Below, in pieces: positions 33,387 through 40,720 of a DNA stretch of 64,000 nucleotides. Every line of letters starts with the position of its first letter. Within the stretch, counting starts at the first letter, position 1. The stretch is from Pseudonocardia oceani (GTDB lineage Bacteria; Actinomycetota; Actinomycetes; Mycobacteriales; Pseudonocardiaceae), in the NCBI RefSeq assembly GCF_019263585.2, contig NZ_JADQDF010000001.1, positions 2,046,001 through 2,110,000 of the forward strand, read 5' to 3'. The notes beneath the pieces were generated by a model that was given only the letters and a program-made list of their open reading frames with translations, did no database searches and had not been told where the DNA came from. Position numbers and translations under genes: made by a program.

Positions 33387-33821
33387 ATGACGTTCGATGA
33401 TGCCGAGGTCGCGTATCTGCATTCGCACTCGTTGGGGCGCTTGGCGACGGTGGGCGAGGACGGGCAACCGGACGTGGTGCCTGTCGCGGTGGAGTTCGAC
33501 GGGGTGTTCTTCTGGGTGGGTGGCGGTGATCCGTCGTCGGTGCTCGCGACGCGGAAGTTCCGCAACGTCGCCGCCGGGGAGCACCGGGTGGCGCTGGTGG
33601 TCGACGACCTGGTGTCTCTGGACCCGTTCATCGCTCGCGGTGTGCGGGTGTACGGCACCGCGGAGGGGCCGGTGGAGCGGGTCGGCATGATCGGTCCGGG
33701 GGTGTTCTTGCGGATCGCGCCTGAGGTGTCGTGGAGCTGGAACATGGCCGGGGAGCCGGTCGGGGGGTCGTGGTACCCGTCCCGCAAGGTCGCGCACGGT
33801 GCAGCACCTGCGGCTTCGTGA
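33387..33821 (+). CDS. PPOX-class (F420/FMN) split-barrel oxidoreductase
   Basis: 144 aa, ATG with GAGGAGG upstream. Typical of the pyridoxamine-phosphate-oxidase-like family: FDDAEVAYLHSHSLGRLATV, VVPVAVEFDGVFFWVGGGDP, TRKFRNVAAGEHRVALVVDD, VRVYGTAEGP. Actinobacterial members usually bind F420 or flavin and reduce small molecules. It is the last chromosomal gene before the integrated element. Confidence 0.85.
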   Translation: MTFDDAEVAYLHSHSLGRLATVGEDGQPDVVPVAVEFDGVFFWVGGGDPSSVLATRKFRNVAAGEHRVALVVDDLVSLDPFIARGVRVYGTAEGPVERVGMIGPGVFLRIAPEVSWSWNMAGEPVGGSWYPSRKVAHGAAPAAS

Positions 33822-33892
33822 GATGAGTACTGGTCCGGCCAGGCGAGGCGGATCGTTCGGGCGATCGACGACGGCGCGCGGTGTGGACGCAG

Positions 33893-33933
33893 AAGCGGCC
33901 CCCGACCGTGTTTCCACTGGTCAGGGGCCGCTT
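33893..33933 (-). terminator. Original tRNA-Tyr terminator, displaced next to attL
   Basis: AAGCGGCCCCCGACC ... GGTCAGGGGCCGCTT, 15-nt arms with one C/A mismatch around an 11-nt loop. Its near-identical copy with perfect arms follows the intact tRNA-Tyr at 48050-48090. It was the terminator of the tRNA before integration and now stands alone at the left junction. Confidence 0.7.
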
Positions 33934-33936
33934 TAC

Positions 33937-33993
33937 CGGGGTGTGGCAGGTGAAGGATTCGAACCTTCGTAGGCTAAGCCGACGGATTTACAG
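33937..33993. repeat. attL: 57-bp direct repeat, 3' part of tRNA-Tyr
   Basis: Identical over 57 bp to 48094-48150. It contains the last ~50 nt of tRNA-Tyr (33944-33993: anticodon 3' stem, variable arm, T-arm, acceptor) but not the 5' half, so it is a displaced tRNA end rather than a working gene. Identity ends sharply after GGATTTACAG. Confidence 0.92.
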
Positions 33994-34423
33994 AGAGCTG
34001 CCAAAGCGGCCCCGACCTGCGGCGGGGCAACTGACTAGCCGTCTGAGTCCGCGCATAGTCCGCGCTCGGCAAGTGGCAGGGTTGATCAGGCCGTCGCGGC
34101 GCGGCGATGATTGCGGCCATGGACGCCGTCGTCGTCAGTTTGATCGCTGTGGCGGGCACGCTGCTCGGGTCATTGACCACGTACCTGTTCCAGCGGCGAA
34201 CAGCGCTCCACACAGAGACGACTGCACGTGCCGAGCGGCTGCGTCAAGACCGACTCGCAGCATGCGGTGCGTTCGCAGCGGCCGTCACGGAGGTCAAGCG
34301 GGCCGTGATCACCGCGTGGTTCCGACGCGATGTCCAGGACGACGAGTGGCGGACGGCCATGACCGAAGCAGACACGCTGGGAGCTGCGGCGGAGGGGGCC
34401 TATATTCGCATGCTGCTCCTGAC

Positions 34424-35903
34424 GAGCCTGTCAGATGGTCTGTGTAACAAGATCCTCTTGAGTTGAGGAGTACACAGATGTCCGTGATCGATGATCAGGA
34501 TGTGCATCCGCTCGGAGCCGCCCCCTCGGTCGGTGCCGAGCCCGAGACGGCCCGTGACGCCGTGAACCGGATGGTCGATGCCGGTCTGCTCGACGGGCTG
34601 ATGTCCAAGGTGGATGCCGGTGAGCTCGCGCTGACCGGTGACGGGGGCTTCCTCCCCGAGATGATCAAAGCGGTCCTCGAGCGTGGCCTGGCCGCCGAGC
34701 AGACCGCTCACCTGGGCTACGAGCGTGGCGACCCGGCCGGGCGCGGGACCCCGAACTCCCGCAACGGGTCCACCCCGAAGACCCTCGCGACCGAGGTCGG
34801 CGACGTGGCGCTCGACGTGCCGCGGGACCGGGCCGGAACCTTCGAGCCACGGCTGGTCCCGAAGGGGTCACGGCGCACCGGCGGCCTCGACGAGATGATC
34901 GTCTCGCTCTACGCGGGCGGGATGACGGTGCGCGACATCAGCCACCACCTGGCCCGCACGCTGGGCACCGAGCTGTCCCACGACACGATCTCCAAGGTCA
35001 CCGACTCGGTGCTCGAGGAGGTCAAGCTCTGGCAGTCCCGCCCGCTGGAGGAGATCTACCCGATCGTCTACCTCGACGCCCTCATGATCAAGGTTCGGGA
35101 CGGGCACCAGGTCCGCAACCGGGCCGCGCACATCGCCGTCGGCGTCGACCTCGACGGCGTCAAGCACGTCCTGGGCATCTGGGTCCAGGCCGCCGAGGGT
35201 GCGAAGTTCTGGGCCGGAGTGTGCGCCGAGCTGCGCAACCGCGGCGTCCGGGACGTGATCATCGTGTGCTGTGACGGGCTGTCCGGGTTCCCGGAGGCGA
35301 TCGAGGCGACCTGGCCGCAGTCGATCGTGCAGACCTGCACGGTGCACCTGCTGCGGGCGGCGATGCGGTTCGTGTCCTACTCCGACCGCAAGAAGGTGGC
35401 CGCGGCGCTCAAGCCGATCTACACCGCCCCGACCGACGAGGTCGCCCGCGTGGAGCTCGACGCGTTCGCCGCCTCCGACCTCGGGCGCCGCTACCCGGCG
35501 GCGGTGATGACCTGGACGAACGCGTGGGAGCGGTTCATCCCGTTCCTGGCGTTCCCACCGGAGTTGCGGCGGATCATCTACACGACGAATGCGATCGAGT
35601 CGCTGAACTACCAGCTCCGGAAGATCATCAAGAACCGTGGTCACTTCCCGAACGACGACGCCGCGATCAAGCTGCTCTGGCTCGCCATCCGCGATATCGA
35701 GGACAAGCGAGCCCGGGCACGGGAGAAGGAGAAGGGGCTGCCCGCCCACGCCCGCCGAGCGTCTGGCCGACTCGTCGAAGGAGCCGTCGTCCAGGGCTGG
35801 AAACAGGCCCTCGGCGCCCTCGCCCTGACCTACCCCGAACGCCTCAGCCCCTACCTGTCCTGACAATTTCTAGATCGACTTACACAGAGATCTTGACAGG
35901 CCC
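34424..35903 (+). mobile_element. IS256-family insertion sequence, complete, 1480 bp
   Basis: Imperfect terminal inverted repeats: left GAGCCTGTCAGATGGTCTGT, right (reverse complement) GGGCCTGTCAAGATCTCTGT, both continuing GTAA...GATC. Flanked by an 8-bp target duplication CTCCTGAC at 34416-34423 and 35904-35911, the size typical for IS256. The transposase is intact. The perfect duplication and clean gene reconstruction indicate a recent insertion. Confidence 0.93.
34478..35863 (+). CDS. IS256-family (mutator-type) transposase
   Basis: 461 aa from ATG 34478 with TTGAGGAG 8 nt upstream. The DDE residues are visible: first Asp in IVYLDALMIKVRDG, second in IVCCDGLSGFPEAI, Glu in YTTNAIESLNYQLRK, and the family motif CTVHLLRAAMRFVSYSDRKK between. 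The N-terminal zone (GYERGDPAGRGTPNSRNG, VPRDRAGTFEPRLVPKGSRR) is typical. It moves the IS by a copy-out, circular intermediate route (family knowledge). Confidence 0.96.
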   Translation: MSVIDDQDVHPLGAAPSVGAEPETARDAVNRMVDAGLLDGLMSKVDAGELALTGDGGFLPEMIKAVLERGLAAEQTAHLGYERGDPAGRGTPNSRNGSTPKTLATEVGDVALDVPRDRAGTFEPRLVPKGSRRTGGLDEMIVSLYAGGMTVRDISHHLARTLGTELSHDTISKVTDSVLEEVKLWQSRPLEEIYPIVYLDALMIKVRDGHQVRNRAAHIAVGVDLDGVKHVLGIWVQAAEGAKFWAGVCAELRNRGVRDVIIVCCDGLSGFPEAIEATWPQSIVQTCTVHLLRAAMRFVSYSDRKKVAAALKPIYTAPTDEVARVELDAFAASDLGRRYPAAVMTWTNAWERFIPFLAFPPELRRIIYTTNAIESLNYQLRKIIKNRGHFPNDDAAIKLLWLAIRDIEDKRARAREKEKGLPAHARRASGRLVEGAVVQGWKQALGALALTYPERLSPYLS

Positions 35904-36074
35904 CTCCTGACCGACGACGCGAACCTGCGACAGCTGGCCGACGCACTGTCCGCCCACATCGGCGTCCTCCGGTCCTCCGCCGACAAGGCCCAGCTTGAGC
36001 GTCGCGAAGTCAAGTTCGCTACTGCGAGGGAAACCTTCATCGCAGCAGCACGAACCACCATCGCGACAGCGTGA

Positions 36075-36462
36075 TCCTTTTAAGGGGTGCCGCTCCCCCG
36101 CCGTGACCATGGCCGTGACCTGGTCCGACTCCGTCGTCGGCCCAACCACGACGAGAACTTCGGCGCGTATTTGGCACACGGCGGTCGGTCTGGCCCTTCG
36201 GCCGCCTGGCGTCAACGCCACCTTGACGCCGCGGCCCGCACACGACCAGTCCGCTCGTCCCGGGTGCCTACTCCCCTCCGGCTTCCTCGTACTGGCCGCT
36301 CTCCTCGTCGCGGCGGGTGGGTCAAGGGGGCCGCAGGCATCGCGAAGCGACGGCGCAGCCGCCCTTGACACGGCCGTCGCGGCGTGGACGATGACTCGGC
36401 CGAGGGAGCCATTCCAACGAACCGAACCACCGACGTCCACGCCGCCGCGGCTGCGTTCTGTA
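36075..36462. other. Gene-poor AICE cargo spacer
   Basis: 388 bp with no convincing gene on either strand; open frames here have proline/arginine-rich, non-coding character. It holds one copy of the 18-bp GTCAAC...TTGACG motif at 36211-36228. Confidence 0.5.
36211..36228. repeat. 18-bp motif copy 1 (GTCAACGCCACCTTGACG)
   Basis: Inverted repeat GTCAA-CGCCACC-TTGAC, identical to 42839-42856 in the same element. Here it is intergenic. See the second copy, which lies at the start of a transfer-region gene. Confidence 0.7.
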
Positions 36463-36729
36463 TCAGGGGCGTGGAGTTCCGCCAGGCTGCGGGTTCGGGT
36501 CGCCAGGCTGGCAGTTGTGCCCCTTAGCAACACGGATACGGATGAAGTGCGGGTCATCACCGCGGCCAGGGCCAGGCTCCTCGTTGAGGTATTGCACGGT
36601 GTCGCTCACGTAGTCGCCCATGCATGCCTTGGGCTGCCACGGCTCCGCCGGGCCGTCGGCCATGGCCGGGGCTGCCGTAGCGAGAGTTAGCCCCGCGATC
36701 ATGAGGCCGATGGCGGCTGTCCTGCGCAT
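36463..36729 (-). CDS. Small secreted protein (88 aa) in AICE cargo
   Basis: ATG 36729 with GGGAG upstream. Clear signal peptide: MRRTAAIGLMIAGLTLATAA, cleavage near APAMA-DG. The mature part, about 63 aa, has two cysteines (PKACMGDYVSDTVQYL and VAKGHNCQPGD), enough for one disulfide, and a proline-rich end. No family recognised. Secreted two-cysteine proteins on mobile elements may act outside the cell in recipient interaction or competition; that is only a guess. Confidence 0.6.
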   Translation of the reverse strand: MRRTAAIGLMIAGLTLATAAPAMADGPAEPWQPKACMGDYVSDTVQYLNEEPGPGRGDDPHFIRIRVAKGHNCQPGDPNPQPGGTPRP

Positions 36730-37120
36730 GGCGATTCTCCCTGGATGGATGGCTGGTTGGTCCGCCCGGCATCGTGTCGTGCCGGGGACTGCTTCGACAT
36801 CGCGACGCCTGCTAGCGGCGTTACTGCGCTTGGCCCACACGGCCGGGGCTTACCGGCGCAGTACCAGGGAGCGTCAGGACTGCATGCTCGCCGACATCGT
36901 TTCTGCGGATCGATCGCTGGCCGTCGGTGGGAGCGGGGCCGGGTAGCCGAGCCACGCCGGCCGCGACCGGGCCGGAGGTGTAGGGAGCGAGTCGGCGGGG
37001 CCGGCGTAGCCGGCCACGCGCGCCGCCGACAGGCGGCGCACTTGATCCCATAGAGACAGATTCGGCAGCATCGCTCGTGACCTAGGTGAGCTACGTCGAG
37101 ACCCGGACGAAGATGCGCAG
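36730..37120. other. Gene-poor AICE cargo spacer
   Basis: 391 bp between the secreted-protein gene and the small ORF at 37121. Several open frames cross but none has a believable start, ribosome-binding site and coding character. Nothing further is seen. Confidence 0.45.
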
Positions 37121-37282
37121 GTGGGAGCACCTATCTGGGAATTCGGCTCGGAGAATGTGAGCGAGCGCTTCGTTGTAGAGGCGGAAGCCCCGCTTCCTCG
37201 GGTCGCCCGGTGCCGCCTCGTGCCGTCTGAGCTGCGGTTACGGCTGGTGTCGGCCGGTGACGGCCGGACCCACCGGTCCTGA
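37121..37282 (+). CDS. Possible small or decayed ORF (53 aa)
   Basis: GTG 37121 to TGA 37280-37282: VGAPIWEFGSENVSERFVVE, AEAPLPRVARCRLVPSELRL. The frame is open further upstream to 37062 without a start codon, which suggests the surviving 3' end of a larger gene. Amino-acid composition is protein-like but no family is recognised and no ribosome-binding site is evident. Confidence 0.25.
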   Translation: MGAPIWEFGSENVSERFVVEAEAPLPRVARCRLVPSELRLRLVSAGDGRTHRS

Positions 37283-37351
37283 TCCGGAAATGCTCCGCCT
37301 CCAGCCTCCACCCAGGTAGAGGGGAGTGCGACCGGTAGTTGACCGGTACCG

Positions 37352-37804
37352 CTACGAAGTAGCCAGAGGCGTCGGAGCGACGAGCCGCGAGGGGTCCTGA
37401 TGAACCACTACGTCGAGGCTGTCCATGACTTCGTCATTCAGCTTGACTCGGATGGTGTATCGACCCGTCGCGGCGATAGGTAGGTGGCGTAGTGGCACAG
37501 AGACAGGGAGGTGCGGCGAGGGCAGACTCTTCGCATCTGTCTGGGTGTCGGGCAACATGGCCCAGCTCCAAGTCATGCTGACTTCGGCGACCTGCTGGTC
37601 GTCCTCACCGCGCACGTCGACGACGACAGCATGCTCGGCGTTAAAGTCATCGGGACCTTCGGCTCGAAAGAGCAGACCTAGATCCACATCCAGGGGACCT
37701 GGAAGGTTCTGAAGCGCAACCTGCGTGATGCCAGCACCGAGAACGTTCAAGAGATTGTCCCGCACCGTTGCTCGGTCGCACAGTGCGGACATCGCGAGCT
37801 TCAA
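37352..37804 (-). CDS. DUF6941-like protein, third gene of AICE cargo operon
   Basis: 150 aa: MKLAMSALCDRATVRDNLLN, VLGAGITQVALQNLPGPLDV, then a beta-rich body with VDVRGEDDQQVAEVSMTWSW and TGRYTIRVKLNDEVMDSLDV. The opening (a small protein naming a gene product, then LLNVLGAGI) resembles the DUF6941 family of small beta-sandwich proteins of unknown role. Its ATG overlaps the stop of the preceding gene (ATGA). No membrane span. Less GC-rich codons than the chromosome, in line with transfer. Confidence 0.55.
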   Translation of the reverse strand: MKLAMSALCDRATVRDNLLNVLGAGITQVALQNLPGPLDVDLGLLFRAEGPDDFNAEHAVVVDVRGEDDQQVAEVSMTWSWAMLPDTQTDAKSLPSPHLPVSVPLRHLPIAATGRYTIRVKLNDEVMDSLDVVVHQDPSRLVAPTPLATS

Positions 37805-38280
37805 CGGAACCCCTGACGCATCATCGGCAGCACAGTAGACCCACCGCCCGTTGTGAAGCTGCCACGGGCTGCAAGACCGTAGTTCGCCCGGCCGCCGACC
37901 GTACCGACGGTCCTCGTCGTCCGGGTGGTAGTGACGACCCGGACAGGTCGCGTGTACGACGAACTCGTGCGAGACGCAGGCGTCGAGGTGGCTAACACCG
38001 GGTGTGATCGAACTACAGGAGCCGGGGAGGCGTGGTCGTCGTCCATGCTCGCCCAGTCCACGTCGAGGTACAGCAGGCCATGAGCGTTGTCGATGCTCGC
38101 GACGGTCGCACGACCAGCGATGCCGTCCTCGGGCTCGAACACGGTGACCTCCTCGAAGAGCGTCACTGGCCGACTGGTGTTGCTCTGCCGAGTACGGATG
38201 TAGCCCTCTGGCGTAACCGCGTTGACGTCAATCTCGACCCGGGCAGGACCTCGCGTAAGAGTCTCCGTCACTTCTTCCAC
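37801..38280 (-). CDS. Hypothetical protein, second gene of AICE cargo operon
   Basis: 159 aa, not recognised. The N-terminal ~80 residues are structured (ARVEIDVNAVTPEGYIRTRQ, RPVTLFEEVTVFEPEDGIAG, ATVASIDNAHGLLYLDVDWA), a short beta-rich domain of the kind found in single-OB or SH3-like folds. The C-terminal half is a Ser/Thr/Arg-rich, low-complexity tail. Starts 13 nt inside the preceding gene and overlaps the next by 4 nt, so all three are made together. Confidence 0.55.
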   Translation of the reverse strand: MEEVTETLTRGPARVEIDVNAVTPEGYIRTRQSNTSRPVTLFEEVTVFEPEDGIAGRATVASIDNAHGLLYLDVDWASMDDDHASPAPVVRSHPVLATSTPASRTSSSYTRPVRVVTTTRTTRTVGTVGGRANYGLAARGSFTTGGGSTVLPMMRQGFR

Positions 38281-38669
38281 GACAGGTTCCTCCTCCGGCC
38301 CTCCATGAACAGCTGCGAGAGACGCTCCACGTCCAAATCACGAAGCTCGTCGCCTAGTACCACATCGTAGTGGTGAATCGGCGGCGAGGTCTCGACTGTG
38401 TCGAACCCGGCGTCGCGCAGCAACCGTTCGGTGACGACGTGGATGTTCTTGGACGTCGGCAGGACCTCGCTGCAGAGGCGCGCGAGCAGCTCCTCGTCCG
38501 TCTCCGAGCCGATGCGCATCGCGAACGTCGAGACGGCGTACCACGGAATCTGCGCTCTACGTTCGCGGTCGGCGTACTCCTCCTGCGCCGTCTCGCGCAG
38601 CTTCTCGACACTGATCGGCGAGAAGCGAACGACCACCAGGTCGCCCGGGACGACATCGGGCACCTGCAA
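38268..38669 (-). CDS. Hypothetical protein, first gene of AICE cargo operon
   Basis: 133 aa, not recognised. Hydrophobic beta-strand opening MQVPDVVPGDLVVVRFSPIS, then a long helix VEKLRETAQEEYADRERRAQ, IPWYAVSTFAMRIGSETDEE, and IHVVTERLLRDAGFDTVETS near the end. No catalytic signature visible. It heads a three-gene operon with overlapping frames; coupled expression of three small soluble proteins of unknown family on a mobile element suggests a linked system, possibly host-competition or defence (inference only). Confidence 0.55.
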   Translation of the reverse strand: MQVPDVVPGDLVVVRFSPISVEKLRETAQEEYADRERRAQIPWYAVSTFAMRIGSETDEELLARLCSEVLPTSKNIHVVTERLLRDAGFDTVETSPPIHHYDVVLGDELRDLDVERLSQLFMEGRRRNLSWKK

Positions 38670-38768
38670 CAGGCTAGCGGGGTCCTCTGACAGCGCTTGC
38701 GCGGATTAGCTGTCCGCCCGCCGAACGGCAGAACGTGTCGCCGGGCAACCGCGCCTGAGGCGGGCAGC

Positions 38769-38984
38769 TCACGCGTTGGCACCCCGCCCACGTAGATCGC
38801 CTCGCGCCATCTCGTCGACCTGGCGTAACCCGATCACGCCACGGCCGGCGGGCAACGGACCGCCAGACCGGACCACGTACAGCAGACGCCCGCGGTTGGC
38901 GTCGCTGCCCCGGACCAGCTCGCCAGGCTTGCCCTCCGGCCGTGGCGTGATAGCCCTCTGGGAGGTCGTCGAGATGGCGCGCAC
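38769..38984 (-). CDS. Doubtful small ORF spanning an inverted repeat
   Basis: 71 aa: basic, with VVRSGGPLPAGRGVIGLRQV and DEMARGDLRGRGANA at the end. The same peptide pattern (GRGVIALWEVVEMAR) is encoded on the opposite strand at 38938-38983 because the ORF covers two inverted copies of one sequence. It may be a real small gene or only a by-product of the repeat; no clear ribosome-binding site. Confidence 0.3.
   Translation of the reverse strand: MRAISTTSQRAITPRPEGKPGELVRGSDANRGRLLYVVRSGGPLPAGRGVIGLRQVDEMARGDLRGRGANA
38803..38982. repeat. Imperfect 46-bp inverted repeat with 88-bp spacer
   Basis: Arms 38803-38848 and 38937-38982. Read in the same sense both begin CCGGCCGTGGCGTGAT (16 bp identical) and end CGAGATGGCGCG, with a variable middle of about 11 bp. 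Both arms would encode GRGVIxLxxVxEMAR. Most likely two inverted copies of the end of a small gene, or paired binding sites. Confidence 0.6.
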
Positions 38985-39059
38985 TACTCTCCTCGAAACC
39001 GCGCCAGCCTGCTCGTCCCGCCCTCTCGGAGACCTGCCCGCCCGGCGAGGGCAGTTCTT

Positions 39060-39323
39060 CTAGATGAGCCTAGAGATGGGGACGTCACGGAAGGGGTTGG
39101 CTGTACCGCCCGTGTGGAGGTTGACCCACGTGAAGCCCTGGTCGCGCAGTCGCCTGATCACGTCGTAGGTGGCGGGCTCACCGACACGAGTCCAGCCGTC
39201 CATGCCGTTGGTCTCAGGCCGCGTCGCCTCACCCGTCGGCCTCCAGGCGTTGTCGACCCTGACGGTCCTGTTGGCGCTCGGTGGAAACTGCGCCTGCGCG
39301 CTGGCGAGGATGTGCGGCCGCAT
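39060..39323 (-). CDS. Hypothetical protein, 87 aa
   Basis: Reads MRPHILASAQAQFPPSANRT, WTRVGEPATYDVIRRLRDQG, FTWVNLHTGGTANPFRDVPI. Protein-like composition, no membrane span. No ribosome-binding site is clear for the first Met; internal starts are possible. Family not recognised; a lone AICE cargo gene. Confidence 0.4.
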   Translation of the reverse strand: MRPHILASAQAQFPPSANRTVRVDNAWRPTGEATRPETNGMDGWTRVGEPATYDVIRRLRDQGFTWVNLHTGGTANPFRDVPISRLI

Positions 39324-39522
39324 GTACGGAAGGCTAGCCCGCTTGAGACATCGTTCAGGCCCCTACGAGCCTGCGGTGCCGCGCCCCGTTCCTCGTGTCC
39401 GCGCGCCTGGGACCGGCCGCCGGGCCGCATGCCCGGCGAGCGCTTGCGCGGGCACACAACGCAGCACGGGCCGCCTTGAACAGGGAAGAAAACTCTGAAC
39501 ACGCTTGACTTGGGCAGTGTTG

Positions 39523-40635
39523 TCAGCGGCCAAGGTGACGGCCGGACGTCGTCCGGTACAGCGAGGGTTCGTAGCGCGCTGCGCGGTCGGTCGAGAGTAG
39601 ATCGGTCAGGGCGTCGAATGCGGGCAGCGTGGTTGCGCCGAGCAGTTCCGACAGGCGACGGACGCTGATGAACTCAGCTCCATGGGCTCGAGCGTCGTCG
39701 GCGATACGGTCAACAGCAGGCAGATCGGCTGTCGTCGGTTCGTGCGCCTGGCGGGCGGCGAGCCGCATGGCCTTCTTGATTTCGTAGGCAATCTCCGAGA
39801 CTCCGGTGACCTCGCGGATCGTTCGCTCTGCCTCGTCCAGCGACGCAGTGTCGGTCAAGTGGACTGCGGGGGTCACATCGGCTGCGCGCTTCGCATCGAC
39901 AGCAGAGACCTTCGTCGTGGCATCCGTCATCTCGATGTGGTCACCGGCGTCCCGGACTTCGACTTTCCCGCGCCGCCCCGTGGCTGCCGCGGCTAGCAGC
40001 CCGGATGCCTCAGACGGATGCCACCCGAAAACATGCCGGACGGGGGCGACGGCCGCGGCATCGAGCGGGGGTAGTTGCTGCGCGTCTAGCAGGGCCAGTC
40101 GTTCGGCGATCAGTGCGGCAGGTAGTTCTCCGTCGAGACCGGCACCTGCGATGAGTAGTCGTGTCGGGAGGCCGGTTCGCACGCAAGCTGCGAGTGCGAG
40201 CTGATCGGCAAGCGGGCTACGCAGTTCTGGGTCCGCGCCGTTGGTGAGGGCGTCGCCTCCGACGTCGACGATGTCGATGTCGTCGAGCTGGAAGAACTCG
40301 ACCGTGGCCGCGATCTGGCGGGCCATCCCGACCGCTCCCCCACTCGGATCGAGCAACAGGAGCCGGGCGGGCAGCTCAGCCGCGAGCCTGGGAAGTGACG
40401 AGCCGGCGCCACCGATGGGGGTGGTCGTGGCGACCACTTCGAGCACGTGCGGCGCAAGCTGGTGCAGGCCGGTGAAATCGGCTGCGATCCGCGGACCGGG
40501 AAGCGGGTCGACCATGAGTCGATCCCACGAGTAGGTCATGACGACCGGCGGGCCGGACATGCCCTGGCAGCCGGCGATCGCGGCGCCGGTGATGGCGTCT
40601 CCTCCGCCGCCGGCGGCGACAATCAGTGTCCGCAC
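39523..40635 (-). CDS. DUF1152-family protein
   Basis: 370 aa from GTG 40635. It begins with a dinucleotide-fold-like glycine loop RTLIVAAGGGGDAITGAAIA, then LLLLDPSGGAVGMARQIAAT, DIDIVDVGGDALTNGADPEL and LLIAGAGLDGELPAALIAER, the pattern of DUF1152 proteins of archaea and streptomycetes, whose function is unknown. The C-terminal ~150 residues are helical. It is divergent from the GntR/KorSA-like repressor over 85 bp that contain its operator, so it may be under the element's own control rather than a passive passenger. Confidence 0.75.
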   Translation of the reverse strand: MRTLIVAAGGGGDAITGAAIAGCQGMSGPPVVMTYSWDRLMVDPLPGPRIAADFTGLHQLAPHVLEVVATTTPIGGAGSSLPRLAAELPARLLLLDPSGGAVGMARQIAATVEFFQLDDIDIVDVGGDALTNGADPELRSPLADQLALAACVRTGLPTRLLIAGAGLDGELPAALIAERLALLDAQQLPPLDAAAVAPVRHVFGWHPSEASGLLAAAATGRRGKVEVRDAGDHIEMTDATTKVSAVDAKRAADVTPAVHLTDTASLDEAERTIREVTGVSEIAYEIKKAMRLAARQAHEPTTADLPAVDRIADDARAHGAEFISVRRLSELLGATTLPAFDALTDLLSTDRAARYEPSLYRTTSGRHLGR

Positions 40636-40678
40636 ACGGGTGACCCTACGTGAACTCCAGTGAACGTCAGGAGCCTAG

Positions 40679-40696
40679 AGTGGCAAGTGGCATAGG
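40679..40696. promoter_or_regulatory. Operator copy 1 of the AICE repressor (AGTGGCAAGTGGCATAGG)
   Basis: 18 bp identical to 41526-41543, located 24 bp before the repressor start codon and in the shared promoter with the DUF1152 gene. Expected autoregulatory site. Confidence 0.7.
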
Positions 40697-40720
40697 ACAG
40701 TTGATGAGCGCGAGGGGCAG

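Larger units (their letters stand above)
34107..36074 (+). pseudogene. Membrane-anchored AICE protein split by the IS256 element
   Basis: The 5' part (34107-34423) encodes MIAAMDAVVVSLIAVAGTLL, GSLTTYLFQRRTALHTE and a charged helix; the 3' part (35912-36074) encodes TDDANLRQLADALSAHIGVL up to FIAAARTTIATA and a TGA. Removing the IS and one copy of the 8-bp target repeat gives an uninterrupted 480-nt frame, 159 aa: one N-terminal membrane helix and a long coiled-coil-like cytoplasmic tail. This shape is common in streptomycete plasmid orphans. As it stands only a truncated form with about 12 foreign C-terminal residues can be made. Confidence 0.85.

Noticed and set aside
33944..33993. Second tRNA gene at the left junction
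   Set aside because: Only the 3' half of tRNA-Tyr is present; after the anticodon region the sequence diverges, so it is an attL remnant.
35995..36690. 231-codon plus-strand frame after the IS
   Set aside because: It overlaps the rebuilt membrane-protein gene end in another frame, has low-complexity Arg/Ala/Thr composition, and covers the secreted-protein gene antisense.
38776..39063. 95-aa plus-strand ORF opposite the doubtful 71-aa ORF
   Set aside because: Its only protein-like segment comes from the inverted repeat; the rest is Pro/Arg/Ser-rich shadow-like sequence without a ribosome-binding site.
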